The translations under genes were made by a program, and so were the position numbers. DNA of 64,000 nucleotides from Demequina silvatica (lineage in GTDB: Bacteria; Actinomycetota; Actinomycetes; Actinomycetales; Demequinaceae): the NCBI RefSeq assembly GCF_000971215.1, contig NZ_BBMA01000002.1:541111-605110 (forward strand), in the 5' to 3' direction. The first letter of the stretch is position 1. Each line of letters opens with the position of its first letter. Below, piece after piece: positions 7,090-15,601 of the stretch. Below the pieces are notes generated by a model. The model ran no database searches and had not been told where the DNA came from. It was given only the letters and a program-made list of their open reading frames with translations.

Positions 7090-9408
7090 TCAGGGACCCG
7101 TGGCCACCGTCGCCGTGGGCGTCGGGGTGGGCTCCGGGGTGGGCGTGGTGACCGGAGGCTCGGTGGTCTCCGTGGGCACCGGCTCGGAGGTCTCCGTCGG
7201 CTTGGGCGTGCTGGTCTTGGTGGGCTTGGGCTTGCTGGTCTGCGTCGGCGTGGGAGACGGCGAGGCCGTGGCGGTGGGCGACGGGCTGGTGTTGACCGCC
7301 GTGCCCACGTCCGCGCGGGGCGGGAACTCCTCGACGGGAAGGCGGTCCAGGATCGGGCCCATCATCGACACCCAGATGTCGGTGGGCACGGAGCCGCCCG
7401 TGATCTCCGAGTAGCCGCCGAACGGCGTGATCGACTCGACCGAGCCGTCCTCGCCCACCTGGTACATCGACACGATGCCGACGATCTGCGGCGTGAAGCC
7501 CGCGAACCACGCCGAGTTGTTGTCGTTCGACGTGCCGGTCTTGCCGGCGATCGGGCGGCCGAGCTCCTCCGCCTTGTACGCCGAGCCGCCCTGGACCACC
7601 TGCTGCATCGCGTACGTGGTGTCCGCGATCACGTCCTGGGAGAACACGCGCTCGGCCTCGGTCTCGTGCTTGAACGCGATCTCGCCGTCCGGGCCCACGA
7701 TCTTCTGGACCGTGTACGTGCCCTTGGAAAGGCCGCCGTCCGCCATGGTCGAGTACGCCTGCGCCATCTGCATCGCGGTGGGCGAGGCCGTGCCCAGCAC
7801 GTTGGCGGCGTTGGCGTCGAGGCCCACGGTGTCCTCGGGCAGGCCCGCCTTGATCGCGGTGTTCATGGTGGCCTCGGGGCCCACGGCCTCGTTGAGCTGC
7901 ACGTAGTAGGTGTTGACCGAGTTCTGCGTGGCCTCGACCATGTCGATCCAGCCGTAGTTCACGCCCGCGAAGTTGCGCACCGGGTTCTCGAAGCCGGGCA
8001 GGGTCATCGAGTCGTTGGAGAGGTACTGCGTGTCGAGCGAGTAGCCGTTGGACAGCGCCGCGATCATCGCGAACGGCTTGAACGTCGAGCCGGCCTGCGC
8101 GATGTCCTGCGTGACGGCGTTGCGCTGCACCTCGAGGTAGTCGGGCCCGCCGTACATGGCGGTGACGCCGCCCGTCTTCGCGTCGACCGTGGTGGCCGCG
8201 ACGCGGAGGTTGTCCGCGTGGTCCTTCGGCATCTGCTTGACGGCCTTGACCACCGCGTTCTGGTCCTTCTTCTTGAACGTGGTGACCACCTGGTAGCCGC
8301 CCATCTCGAGCTCCTCCTGCGTGAGGTCGAGCGTTGCGATCGCCTCATCCAGCGCCGCGCGGATGAGGTAGCCGGTGGTGCCGCCGTACGTGTCGGAGGC
8401 GGCGTAGTCGACGGTCTCGGGGAACTCCTGCGCGTCACGCTCGTCCTGAGAGATGAACTCGGCCTCGACCATGCCGTCGAGCACGTAGTTCCAGCGCGAC
8501 TCCGCCTTGTCCGGGTCCAGGCGCGGGTCCCAGGCGCTGGGCGCGGGGATGATGCCGGCGAGCATCGCGGCCTCGGACAGGGTGAGGTCCTCGGCGTTCT
8601 TGCCGAAGTACGCCTCGGCCGCCGCCTCGATGCCGTACGCGCCGCGACCCAGGTAGATGGTGTTCATGTAGTTGCAGAGCACCTCGTCCTTGGACTGCTC
8701 CTGGTCGACCTTCAGAGCGAGCAGCGCCTCCTTGATCTTGCCGCGGATGTCCGTGGTGGTCTCGCCCACGTAGTACCGCTCGACGTACTGCTGGGTGATG
8801 GTCGAGCCGCCCTGCGTGTTGCCCTTGATGACCGTCTGGTAGAGCGCGCGGACGGTCGCGGTGAAGTCGATGCCGGGGTTCGTGTAGAAGCTGCGGTCCT
8901 CCGCCGCGACGATCGCGTGCGGCACGTACTCGGGCAGCGCCGCGCAGTCGATGATCTCGCGGTCGACCTCGCCCACCTTCGCCATCTCCTGCTTGCCGCC
9001 GGCCCAGTACACGGTCGACGACTGCGCCAGTGCGACGTCCGACGCCGCCGGCACCTCGAGCCGCGAGTAGATCACCATGAGCCCGATCGCGCCGACCGCG
9101 ACCGCGACCAGGAACGCGATGAGCGCGGTGAGCCCGGTGATCTTGAGGATCTTCTTCCAGCGCGGCTGCTCGGGCTTGCCGCCCTTGCCGTCCTTGCTCT
9201 TGGTCCCCTTGCCGCCGCCGTTCCCGCCGGCGCCGCCACCCTTCGCGGGCGAGGCCGCGGGGGACGATGCGCTGGTCGCCTGGACGCCCGTGCTGGCCCA
9301 CCCGCCGGTTCCGGACTGGGGCGCGCGGGTGCTGCGGCGCGCGGGCTGGGACGGCGTCGAGGAGGCGCGCGTGGAGACGCGCTGAGGGCTGCTGGAGCGA
9401 TCGGTCAC
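7090..9408 (-). CDS. Class A penicillin-binding protein (transglycosylase/transpeptidase)
   Basis: 772-residue bifunctional enzyme that polymerises glycan strands and cross-links stem peptides outside the membrane. Order of parts: disordered Ser/Gly/Lys-rich cytoplasmic N-terminus (1-85), one membrane anchor (about 90-115), GT51 transglycosylase (IVAAEDRSFYTNPGID, GGSTITQQ, EVLCNYMNTIYLG), transpeptidase (AGSTFKPF with nucleophile Ser, QNSVNTYY, AGKTGTSND), and a C-terminal tail of about 75 residues rich in Pro-Thr/Ser repeats, probably spanning or binding the wall. One dispersed-motif copy (9261) encodes Ala-Ser-Ser in the disordered N-terminus. Convergent with the FemABX gene. Confidence 0.96.
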   Translation of the reverse strand: MTDRSSSPQRVSTRASSTPSQPARRSTRAPQSGTGGWASTGVQATSASSPAASPAKGGGAGGNGGGKGTKSKDGKGGKPEQPRWKKILKITGLTALIAFLVAVAVGAIGLMVIYSRLEVPAASDVALAQSSTVYWAGGKQEMAKVGEVDREIIDCAALPEYVPHAIVAAEDRSFYTNPGIDFTATVRALYQTVIKGNTQGGSTITQQYVERYYVGETTTDIRGKIKEALLALKVDQEQSKDEVLCNYMNTIYLGRGAYGIEAAAEAYFGKNAEDLTLSEAAMLAGIIPAPSAWDPRLDPDKAESRWNYVLDGMVEAEFISQDERDAQEFPETVDYAASDTYGGTTGYLIRAALDEAIATLDLTQEELEMGGYQVVTTFKKKDQNAVVKAVKQMPKDHADNLRVAATTVDAKTGGVTAMYGGPDYLEVQRNAVTQDIAQAGSTFKPFAMIAALSNGYSLDTQYLSNDSMTLPGFENPVRNFAGVNYGWIDMVEATQNSVNTYYVQLNEAVGPEATMNTAIKAGLPEDTVGLDANAANVLGTASPTAMQMAQAYSTMADGGLSKGTYTVQKIVGPDGEIAFKHETEAERVFSQDVIADTTYAMQQVVQGGSAYKAEELGRPIAGKTGTSNDNNSAWFAGFTPQIVGIVSMYQVGEDGSVESITPFGGYSEITGGSVPTDIWVSMMGPILDRLPVEEFPPRADVGTAVNTSPSPTATASPSPTPTQTSKPKPTKTSTPKPTETSEPVPTETTEPPVTTPTPEPTPTPTATVATGP

Positions 9409-9553
9409 GTGACCACCTTACGGAGTGCCGGTGCGAGGACGGCCCTGGCGACCGCCGCATCGTCCAACGCGCGACGTGCCCCGCACGTCCCCGGGGCGCG
9501 CCCCGCGGCGCGCCGGATTCGCGTGCCGCGCGGCGCTCCTGTAACGTCTCCGA

Positions 9554-9570
9554 TGTATCGGTGCGATACA
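9554..9570. promoter_or_regulatory. Probable PadR operator upstream of padR-ino1
   Basis: Perfect inverted repeat TGTATCG-gtg-CGATACA, 54 bases before the padR start. PadR proteins bind short AT-containing dyads near their own promoters, so autoregulation of the padR-ino1 unit is likely (inference). Confidence 0.65.
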
Positions 9571-9623
9571 ACAGGTCGTGATATCGGCCCGCGACAGCGG
9601 GCCCGGGGAGAGAGGAGCAGCGC

Positions 9624-10208
9624 GTGGCCAAGACGGATGTCCTGACGCTCGCCATCCTCGGCATCCTCCGCGACCAGCCGCTCCACGGCTACCAGATCCG
9701 CAAGCGTCTGGGAGCCGAGCTGGGACCCTTCCGGGCCCTCAGCTACGGGTCGCTGTACCCGTGTCTGCGACGCATGGTCGAGTCGGGACTGATCGTGGCC
9801 TCGGGCGAGGAGCCCGCCGGCGCGTCCCCCGCATCGTCCCGGCGCGCACGCATCGCGTACAGCCCGACCGACGCGGGTCGCACCCGCTTGGCGCAGGAGC
9901 TGGCGAGCGCCGGCGCGTCGTCGTGGGACGACGACGCGTTCGACGTGCGCTTCTCCCTGTTCGCGCACACCGACGCCGCGACGCGGCTGCGGATCCTCGA
10001 GGGGCGGCGCAGCCGCCTCTCCGAGCGGCTCGAGGAGGTGGCCGAGGGGCTCAAGCGCATGCACGAGCGCCACGACGCCTACACCACCGAGCTCCAGCGC
10101 CACGGCCTCGAGCAGGTCGAGCGCGAGATCTCATGGCTCGACCGGCTCATCGAGAATGAACGATCCGCCCCCGGCGGTGACAACCCCGGCCCCACCACAG
10201 GCCACTAG
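9624..10208 (+). CDS. PadR-family transcriptional regulator
   Basis: 194-residue DNA-binding regulator. The N-terminal winged helix shows the PadR signature (LAILGILRDQPLHGYQIRKRL ... LSYGSLYPCLRRMVESGLI), and the C-terminal half is a long charged helix for dimerisation (about 110-180). GTG start with GAGAGGAG upstream. It is followed after 15 bases by ino1; a PadR gene beside inositol-phosphate synthase is a recurrent actinobacterial arrangement, so it probably controls inositol synthesis. A dispersed-motif copy (9831) encodes Ala-Ser-Ser at residues 70-72, inside the usually variable wing of the HTH domain. Confidence 0.92.
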   Translation: MAKTDVLTLAILGILRDQPLHGYQIRKRLGAELGPFRALSYGSLYPCLRRMVESGLIVASGEEPAGASPASSRRARIAYSPTDAGRTRLAQELASAGASSWDDDAFDVRFSLFAHTDAATRLRILEGRRSRLSERLEEVAEGLKRMHERHDAYTTELQRHGLEQVEREISWLDRLIENERSAPGGDNPGPTTGH

Positions 10209-10223
10209 TCAAGGAGACATCAC

Positions 10224-11315
10224 ATGGCCAAGCTTCGTGCCGCCATCGTCGGCGTCGGCAACTGCGCCACGTCGCTCATCCAGGGTGTGGAGTTCTACAA
10301 GAACGCCGCCGCTGGGGACACCGTGCCCGGCCTCATGCACGTCCAGTTCGGCGACTACCACGTCTCGGACATCGAGTTCGTGGCCGCCTTCGACGTGGAC
10401 TCGCTGAAGGTGGGCAAGGAGCTCGTCGAGGCGACGCAGTCGTCGGAGAACAACACCATCAAGATCTGCGACGTGCCGAAGACGGACGTCCAGGTCCAGC
10501 GTGGCCACACGCTCGACGGCCTCGGCAAGTACTACCGCCAGACCATCGTCGAGTCCGACGAGGCGCCCGTCGACATCGTCGCGATCCTCAAGGAGCGCCA
10601 GGTCGACGTCCTGGTCTGCTACCTCCCCGTGGGCTCCGAGGAGGCCGCCAAGTTCTACGCGCAGTGCGCGATCGACGCCAACGTGGCGTTCGTCAACGCC
10701 CTCCCCGTGTTCATCGCGTCCGACCCGGAGTGGGCCGCGAAGTTCGAGGAGGCCGGCGTGCCGATCGTCGGCGACGACATCAAGTCGCAGGTGGGCGCCA
10801 CCATCACGCACCGCGTGATCGCGAAGCTGTTCGAGGACCGCGGCGTTCGCCTGGACCGCACGTACCAGCTCAACGTCGGCGGCAACATGGACTTCAAGAA
10901 CATGCTCGAGCGCGAGCGCCTCGAGTCCAAGAAGATCTCGAAGACGCAGGCCGTGACGTCCAACCTGACCGGCCCCCTGGGCGGCATCAAGGACGGCCGC
11001 GACGTGCACATCGGCCCGTCGGACTACGTGGCCTGGCTCGACGACCGCAAGTGGGCGTACGTCCGCCTCGAGGGCTCCGCGTTCGGCGAGGTGCCCCTCA
11101 ACCTCGAGTACAAGCTCGAGGTCTGGGACTCCCCGAACTCGGCCGGCATCATCATCGACGCCATGCGCGCCGCGAAGATCGCCAAGGACCGCGGCATCGG
11201 CGGCCCCATCCTGTCCGCGTCGACGTACTTCATGAAGTCGCCGCCGGTCCAGATGGAGGACACCAAGGGCCGTGCGCAGCTCGAGTCGTTCATCGCGGGC
11301 GAGGTCGAGCGCTGA
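10224..11315 (+). CDS. ino1: Inositol-3-phosphate synthase
   Basis: 363 residues, the short actinobacterial form. It converts glucose-6-phosphate to 1L-myo-inositol-1-phosphate with NAD, the first step toward phosphatidylinositol, PI-mannosides and mycothiol. Visible features: N-terminal Rossmann motif [18 protein letters not shown], then [22 protein letters not shown], the [11 protein letters not shown] stretch and [10 protein letters not shown] of the catalytic domain. Strong RBS AAGGAGA before ATG. Translationally close to padR and followed by a strong hairpin terminator. Confidence 0.97.
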   Translation: MAKLRAAIVGVGNCATSLIQGVEFYKNAAAGDTVPGLMHVQFGDYHVSDIEFVAAFDVDSLKVGKELVEATQSSENNTIKICDVPKTDVQVQRGHTLDGLGKYYRQTIVESDEAPVDIVAILKERQVDVLVCYLPVGSEEAAKFYAQCAIDANVAFVNALPVFIASDPEWAAKFEEAGVPIVGDDIKSQVGATITHRVIAKLFEDRGVRLDRTYQLNVGGNMDFKNMLERERLESKKISKTQAVTSNLTGPLGGIKDGRDVHIGPSDYVAWLDDRKWAYVRLEGSAFGEVPLNLEYKLEVWDSPNSAGIIIDAMRAAKIAKDRGIGGPILSASTYFMKSPPVQMEDTKGRAQLESFIAGEVER

Positions 11316-11343
11316 GCCGCTGACCAGCTGAGGTGACAGAGGG

Positions 11344-11373
11344 ACCCGGGCCCCCGCTGAGGGGGGCCCGGGT
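11344..11373 (+). terminator. Intrinsic terminator after ino1
   Basis: Stem ACCCGGGCCCCC / GGGGGGCCCGGGT with a short GCTGA loop followed by TCTTC, starting 29 bases past the ino1 stop. Confidence 0.8.
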
Positions 11374-11413
11374 TCTTCGCTTGTGGAAGGTCACCCCGCG
11401 CACCATGTGCCGG

Positions 11414-11585
11414 GCGGGACACTCACCGTGCTTTTCTCGCCTGCTCCGCTTCGGGCGGGACACCCGTGCCGGCGCGCTCCGCTCTCGGAGGTGATCCTCC
11501 CGGCAACGGCGCGGACAGGCATCTCCCACGAGCGGCTGTCCCGCCCGAGACGCAGGCTCCCGAAAAAGCACGGTGAGTGTCCCGC
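11414..11585. repeat. 172-bp inverted-repeat element
   Basis: The outer arms are a perfect 22-base inverted repeat: GCGGGACACTCACCGTGCTT plus TT at 11414-11435 and its complement at 11564-11585. Inner arms continue imperfectly: CGGGCGGGACA near 11452-11462 against TGTCCCGCCCG near 11538-11548. The whole could fold as one long hairpin. It has no ORF and lies between the ino1 terminator and a minus-strand gene. It may be a miniature palindromic (MITE/REP-like) element or a structured 3' region; only one copy is in the window. Confidence 0.75.
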
Positions 11586-11631
11586 AGCACGCGGGCGCCC
11601 CGCGCTCCCCGCGCGAGCCGCATGCCCCCGC

Positions 11632-12033
11632 TCACCCCGCGGGCTGCGCCGCCCGGATCTGCTCGAGCACGCCCGCAAGGTGCGCGATCGACACCGCGGC
11701 GGTGCCCTGCGCCTCCTGCGCGGTCAGCGGTCCCAGCAGGAACGAGTGCGTGAGCAGCACCGTGTCACCCGCCGCGACCAGGCCGCCGCGCGAGGAGGTG
11801 CCCGCGACCGCGAGCGCAGCCGGCACGTCGAGCTCCGCGGCCTTCCCCACCACCACGCGCAGGATCACCTGCTCCGCGCTCGGGTCCTCGCCGGACGCGT
11901 GGACCGCGACCAGCGAGATGGGCGCCGCGCCCTCGCCCGCGGCGGGCAGCTCGATCGCGAGCCGCGCCTTGTCGATCGGCTGCGCGCGCAGCTCGCGCGC
12001 GAGGTACATGGTGACGTGCTTCCAGGTGGCCAT
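11632..12033 (-). CDS. Hypothetical protein, 133 aa
   Basis: I do not recognise the family. The product is soluble, alternating beta-like segments and helices (KARLAIELPAAGEG, QVILRVVVGKAAEL, GDTVLLTHSFLLGPL) with a C-terminal helix; no signal peptide, membrane segment or cysteine. The pattern loosely recalls the YbjN/type-III-chaperone-like fold, but that is only an impression. Codon use and third-position GC match neighbours, so it is a real native gene. ATG start; monocistronic, with an 85-base gap before the next minus-strand gene stop. Confidence 0.75.
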   Translation of the reverse strand: MATWKHVTMYLARELRAQPIDKARLAIELPAAGEGAAPISLVAVHASGEDPSAEQVILRVVVGKAAELDVPAALAVAGTSSRGGLVAAGDTVLLTHSFLLGPLTAQEAQGTAAVSIAHLAGVLEQIRAAQPAG

Positions 12034-12118
12034 GGGGCGACCCTAGCCGCGGCGCGGCGACGCACGCGCCGCGCGCCGGCGCAACGCGGCACCCGCCCGC
12101 CGCGCGCCAGCCCTCAGC

Positions 12119-12787
12119 TCACGCCGTCAGCTCGTCGAGCACCGTCCCGATGGGGTGCGGCCCCGTGATGATCTCCCACTGATGCCCGGCGGTCTTGGGA
12201 CGCGAGATGCAGGACGCGATGGTCTGCGCGACGTCGACGCGCGGGATCGAGTAGGGCTGCACCTTCTCACCGATGGTGATACATCCGGTGCCCGGGCCGT
12301 CGGTGAGGATGCCGGGCCGCAGGATGGTCCACGCGAGCCCCGACTTCCGCAGCTCGATGTCCGCCTCCCGCTTCGCGTACACGTAGGCGGTCCACACGTC
12401 CCCCCGTTCGGGGTCGGGGTCCGCGTCCACCCCCATCGCGGAGACCTGTACGAACCTCTTGATGCCGCGCCTCTTGGCGGCCGCGATCGACTTGAGCGAG
12501 CCCTCGAGGTCCACGGTGCGCTTGCGGGACGCGTTGCCGTCCGGGCCACCACCCGCCGCGAACACGATCGCGTCGCAACCGCCGAACACCGCGGCGAAGT
12601 CGGGCTCGTCCGCGTTCTCGATGTCGAGCCGACGCGCGATCGCGCCCAGGTCGGCGAGGGTCTGCAGCTGCTCGTCGCGTCGCGCGAACGCGACCACCTC
12701 GTGATCCCGATGAAGGAGGATCGGGATCAGCCGACGGGCGACCTTGCCAGACCCGCCGACCACGCCTACACGCGCCGGGATGCTCAT
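12119..12787 (-). CDS. NAD(P)-binding Rossmann-fold (SDR/NmrA-like) protein
   Basis: 222 residues. The N-terminal dinucleotide motif VGVVGGSGKVARRLIPILL, acidic/Arg end of beta2 (AFARRDEQ), LDIENAD, FAAGGG, and the YVYAKREADIELRKSGLAWTILRPG segment identify an atypical short-chain dehydrogenase of the NmrA/YwnB/HSCARG type. Such proteins act as redox or NADPH sensors, or as quinone reductases. No substrate can be named. It ends a minus-strand run beginning with the acyltransferase at 15542. Confidence 0.85.
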   Translation of the reverse strand: MSIPARVGVVGGSGKVARRLIPILLHRDHEVVAFARRDEQLQTLADLGAIARRLDIENADEPDFAAVFGGCDAIVFAAGGGPDGNASRKRTVDLEGSLKSIAAAKRRGIKRFVQVSAMGVDADPDPERGDVWTAYVYAKREADIELRKSGLAWTILRPGILTDGPGTGCITIGEKVQPYSIPRVDVAQTIASCISRPKTAGHQWEIITGPHPIGTVLDELTA

Positions 12788-12837
12788 ATCTCCACCCTGG
12801 CCCGACACCTGGACCCGTGCAACCGGGGGCGCGGAAG

Positions 12838-13212
12838 TCAGGCCTTCGGGTCCGGCCCGTACTTGTTGGGACCCTCGTTGCCGGGGATGCACGCCACGAC
12901 CAGGGTCAGCAGCGGGATGAACCAGCCGATGATCGACAGCGCCCCGTTCCATCCGATGTCCTGGTAGCGGCGGAACTGGATCGCGATCGCGGGCACCAGC
13001 AGCACCAGCCCGTAGAAGGACAGCGCGATCACCAGCACCCACCCGAAGGTCGTGTACGTCCCCGCCTCGGCGTCGCGTCCGGCCGTGAGCGCCAGCACGG
13101 CGACCACGGTGAAGATGAGCGCGTTGACCAGCACGAACCCCCAGTACTCGCTCCGCCGGGAGCGCCCCGTGAAGTCCGTGTACCGCTTGATTCCCGCGAC
13201 GTACCCGCCCAT
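12838..13212 (-). CDS. DUF805 membrane protein (first of three tandem paralogues)
   Basis: 124 residues, starting at MGGYVAGIKRY behind GGGGGAC. A DUF805 protein: the cytoplasmic FTGRSRRSEYWGF motif, about four membrane helices, the conserved FRRYQDIGWNG turn and the C-terminal IPGNEGPNKYGPDPKA. Function of the family is unknown. The two following upstream genes are paralogues of the same layout. Confidence 0.9.
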   Translation of the reverse strand: MGGYVAGIKRYTDFTGRSRRSEYWGFVLVNALIFTVVAVLALTAGRDAEAGTYTTFGWVLVIALSFYGLVLLVPAIAIQFRRYQDIGWNGALSIIGWFIPLLTLVVACIPGNEGPNKYGPDPKA

Positions 13213-13276
13213 GCCGTCCCCCTGAGAGCCCGATGCTCTCAACGTAGACGCGCGGTGGTCGCGGCGCGCGGCGGGA

Positions 13277-13651
13277 TCAGGCCTTCGGGTCGGGCCCGTA
13301 CTGGTTCGCGCCCACGTTTCCGGGGATGAGCGCCACGATGAAGGTGAGCAGCGGGAAGAACCACCCGATGATCGACACGGCCCCCGGCCACCCGATGTCC
13401 TGGTAGCGGCGCCACTGCAGCGCCAGCGACGGGAGGAGGATCGCGAGCGCGTAGATGGCGAACACCACGAGGATCACCGCGGCGAGGCCGCTGCCCTCCA
13501 TCGTCTCGTAGTCGTAGCCGGCCACCGCGAGCAGGATGCCGAACACGATCGAGATGAGGAAGTTCACCAGCACGAACCCCCAGTACTCGCGCCTGCGCGA
13601 GCGGTCCGAGAACTGTGCGTACTTCGACAGCGCGAGCCTGTAACCGTTCAT
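13277..13651 (-). CDS. DUF805 membrane protein (second paralogue)
   Basis: 124 residues, same length and layout as the gene at 12838-13212: FSDRSRRREYWGF, WRRYQDIGWPGA, and the ending IPGNVGANQYGPDPKA. About four predicted membrane helices. The close similarity, especially at the C-terminus, indicates a local duplication. Function unknown. Confidence 0.9.
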   Translation of the reverse strand: MNGYRLALSKYAQFSDRSRRREYWGFVLVNFLISIVFGILLAVAGYDYETMEGSGLAAVILVVFAIYALAILLPSLALQWRRYQDIGWPGAVSIIGWFFPLLTFIVALIPGNVGANQYGPDPKA

Positions 13652-13695
13652 GGGGACCCCTCCTCGATGGGCCGGCCGGTGCCGGCACGTCCAAC

Positions 13696-14163
13696 CTAGC
13701 GGGCGAGCGCGGCGTTGTCCCTGGAAGGACCGGGGACGATGCGGGGGTCGGGTCCGAACCGGTTCGCACCGTGGTGCCCGTCCACCACCGCGATCGCCAG
13801 CAGCACGATCCCGAGCCCGGGCACCAGGAGCAGCAGCCACCACGCGCTCATGCCCACGTCGTGAAGCCGCCTACCGGTGACGGCGAGCGTCGGGACGCCG
13901 ACCGCGAGCACGTAGACCAGCAGCACGCCGAACGCCGCGGTGAGCGGCCCCCATGCGACGTAGTCAGGGTTGATGGTGGGGTCCTCGGACGGGCGGGCCT
14001 CGCCCGAGAACGCCGCGAGCCACAGCGCCGCGAAGGCGCCCGCCGTCGCGAGCCACGCGAGCGAGCCGAACAGCTGGAACCACCAGAACTCGGACCGGCG
14101 CGCGCGGCCCCGCACCGTCGCGTAGCGCTGGAAGCACGTCGCGACGGCCTCGCCGAAGCCCAT
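13696..14163 (-). CDS. DUF805 membrane protein (third, diverged paralogue with motif-encoded tail)
   Basis: 155 residues. VRGRARRSEFWWFQ and GRRLHDVGMSAWW are the family motifs. It has a longer loop after the second helix (EARPSEDPTINPDYVAWG) and, where both paralogues stop after GPDPKA, it continues as GPDPRIVPGPSRDNAALAR. The DPRIVP part is exactly encoded by a dispersed-motif copy (13733-13749), so the motif has replaced or extended the end of the gene. It starts 14 bases after the acyltransferase stop. Confidence 0.85.
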   Translation of the reverse strand: MGFGEAVATCFQRYATVRGRARRSEFWWFQLFGSLAWLATAGAFAALWLAAFSGEARPSEDPTINPDYVAWGPLTAAFGVLLVYVLAVGVPTLAVTGRRLHDVGMSAWWLLLLVPGLGIVLLAIAVVDGHHGANRFGPDPRIVPGPSRDNAALAR

Positions 14164-14177
14164 CGGGCCTCCCCTGG

Positions 14178-15542
14178 TCACCCCGTCACTGTAGACCGGC
14201 GGGGCCGGCGCACCGCCGCGCGCGCGAGCAGGTCGGCGCCGACCACCAGGACCAGGCCGGTCCACACGGTGACGGGCACGCCCGCGAGATGGCCCACGTA
14301 CCCGGTCAGCACGCCGCGGAACCCGGTGACCGCGAAGGCGAGCATCCCGACGATCGCGCACGCGACCGCGAGCGCCGCGAGCACGGTGCGTCCGAGGCGC
14401 GGCCCCACCAGCCCCGCCCGCGGCGGCGGGCGGTCGAAGCGCCGGAACGCCGCGACGAACACGGCGACGAGCGCCAGGAACGCGGGCAGCATGGCGAGCT
14501 TGGTCCACCAGAACGATGCGGTGGTCGGGTCGCCGTCGACGTCCACGCCCGCGACCCACAGGGTGGCGTAGACGGCCACGAGCGCCGAGAAGTGCCAGAG
14601 GAACGCCGTCATCGCGACCGCGCCTCCCGCCACCACGGCTGTCCACACGCGCCGCGACTCCAGCGCGCGCCGCGCCGGCGCCCGCAGCAGCAGCACGGCG
14701 CCGCACTGCGCGACGGCGAACGCGAGCAGCGCGACGGTGGGCGGCGCGAGGTTCGACAGCTCCTCTCCGTCGTAGGAGACCATCGAGATGCCGTACGGTC
14801 CCCACCCGACCAGGGCGACCAGGGTCGCGGCCCCCAGCCCGAGCATCGTCCCTCCGAGCCGTCGCGCGCCCCAGCGCTCGGCCGCGCCGTCCGCGTAGTG
14901 GAAGCCGAGCTGGTGGACCGCGAGCCACACGAAGGCGAAGTTGAACCACTTCACCCCGTCGATGCCGGCGCCGAGCCGGAGCGCGTCGACCGCGACGGCG
15001 GCGCCGACGAGCGCCGCGAGGGTGACCGCGGGCGCGTGGTCGTGGAGGGCCAGGAGCGCGGGGGCGAGAGCCGCGGCGATGAGGTAGATGCCGATGAACC
15101 ACAGCAGCTGGCCCGCGATCTGCAGCAGCGGGGCCGTCGCGGGCGAGTCGCGCCAGGCGGCCTCGACCAGCACCGCGACGAGCGTCCACACGCCGACGAA
15201 CACCAGCGCCGGCCGCACCAGGCGGCTCACGCGGGCGTGCACGAAGTCCGCGTACCCGCCGCCGCGGGCGCGCAGCGATCGCCAGGCCGTCGCGTGCGCG
15301 AAGCCGCCGACGGCGAAGAACAGCGGCATCACCTGGAACAGGAGGGTGAGCGGGCGGGTCCACGGCGCGAGCTCGAGGACGTTCGCGACGTCGACCGTGC
15401 CGGTCGCGTGGTCGAGCGTGACGGCGGCCATCGCGAAGTGGCCCAGCACCACGCCCAGCAGCGAGCCGACGCGCACGAGGTCCACGAAGCGGTCCCGCGA
15501 CGCGGGTGTCGCGGCCACCGCGGCGGCGACCTGGTCGGCCAT
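14178..15542 (-). CDS. Acyltransferase family 3 membrane protein
   Basis: 454 residues with about ten membrane helices and the acyltransferase-3 start: RDRFVDLVRVGSLLGVVLGHF (conserved Arg and His), QVMPLFFAVGGFAHATAW, and LVRPALVF. The family transfers acyl groups to sugars or envelope polymers across the membrane. The start is MADQVAA; an in-frame GTG/ATG further upstream would add about nine residues. Two dispersed-motif copies lie inside (14511 variant, 14843). Likely co-transcribed with the third DUF805 gene. Confidence 0.85.
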   Translation of the reverse strand: MADQVAAAVAATPASRDRFVDLVRVGSLLGVVLGHFAMAAVTLDHATGTVDVANVLELAPWTRPLTLLFQVMPLFFAVGGFAHATAWRSLRARGGGYADFVHARVSRLVRPALVFVGVWTLVAVLVEAAWRDSPATAPLLQIAGQLLWFIGIYLIAAALAPALLALHDHAPAVTLAALVGAAVAVDALRLGAGIDGVKWFNFAFVWLAVHQLGFHYADGAAERWGARRLGGTMLGLGAATLVALVGWGPYGISMVSYDGEELSNLAPPTVALLAFAVAQCGAVLLLRAPARRALESRRVWTAVVAGGAVAMTAFLWHFSALVAVYATLWVAGVDVDGDPTTASFWWTKLAMLPAFLALVAVFVAAFRRFDRPPPRAGLVGPRLGRTVLAALAVACAIVGMLAFAVTGFRGVLTGYVGHLAGVPVTVWTGLVLVVGADLLARAAVRRPRRSTVTG

Positions 15543-15601
15543 GGCCCCGAGACTAGCGAGCGCTCTCACACGGGGGTCGCGACACCCCCTACGCTGGGCG
15601 C

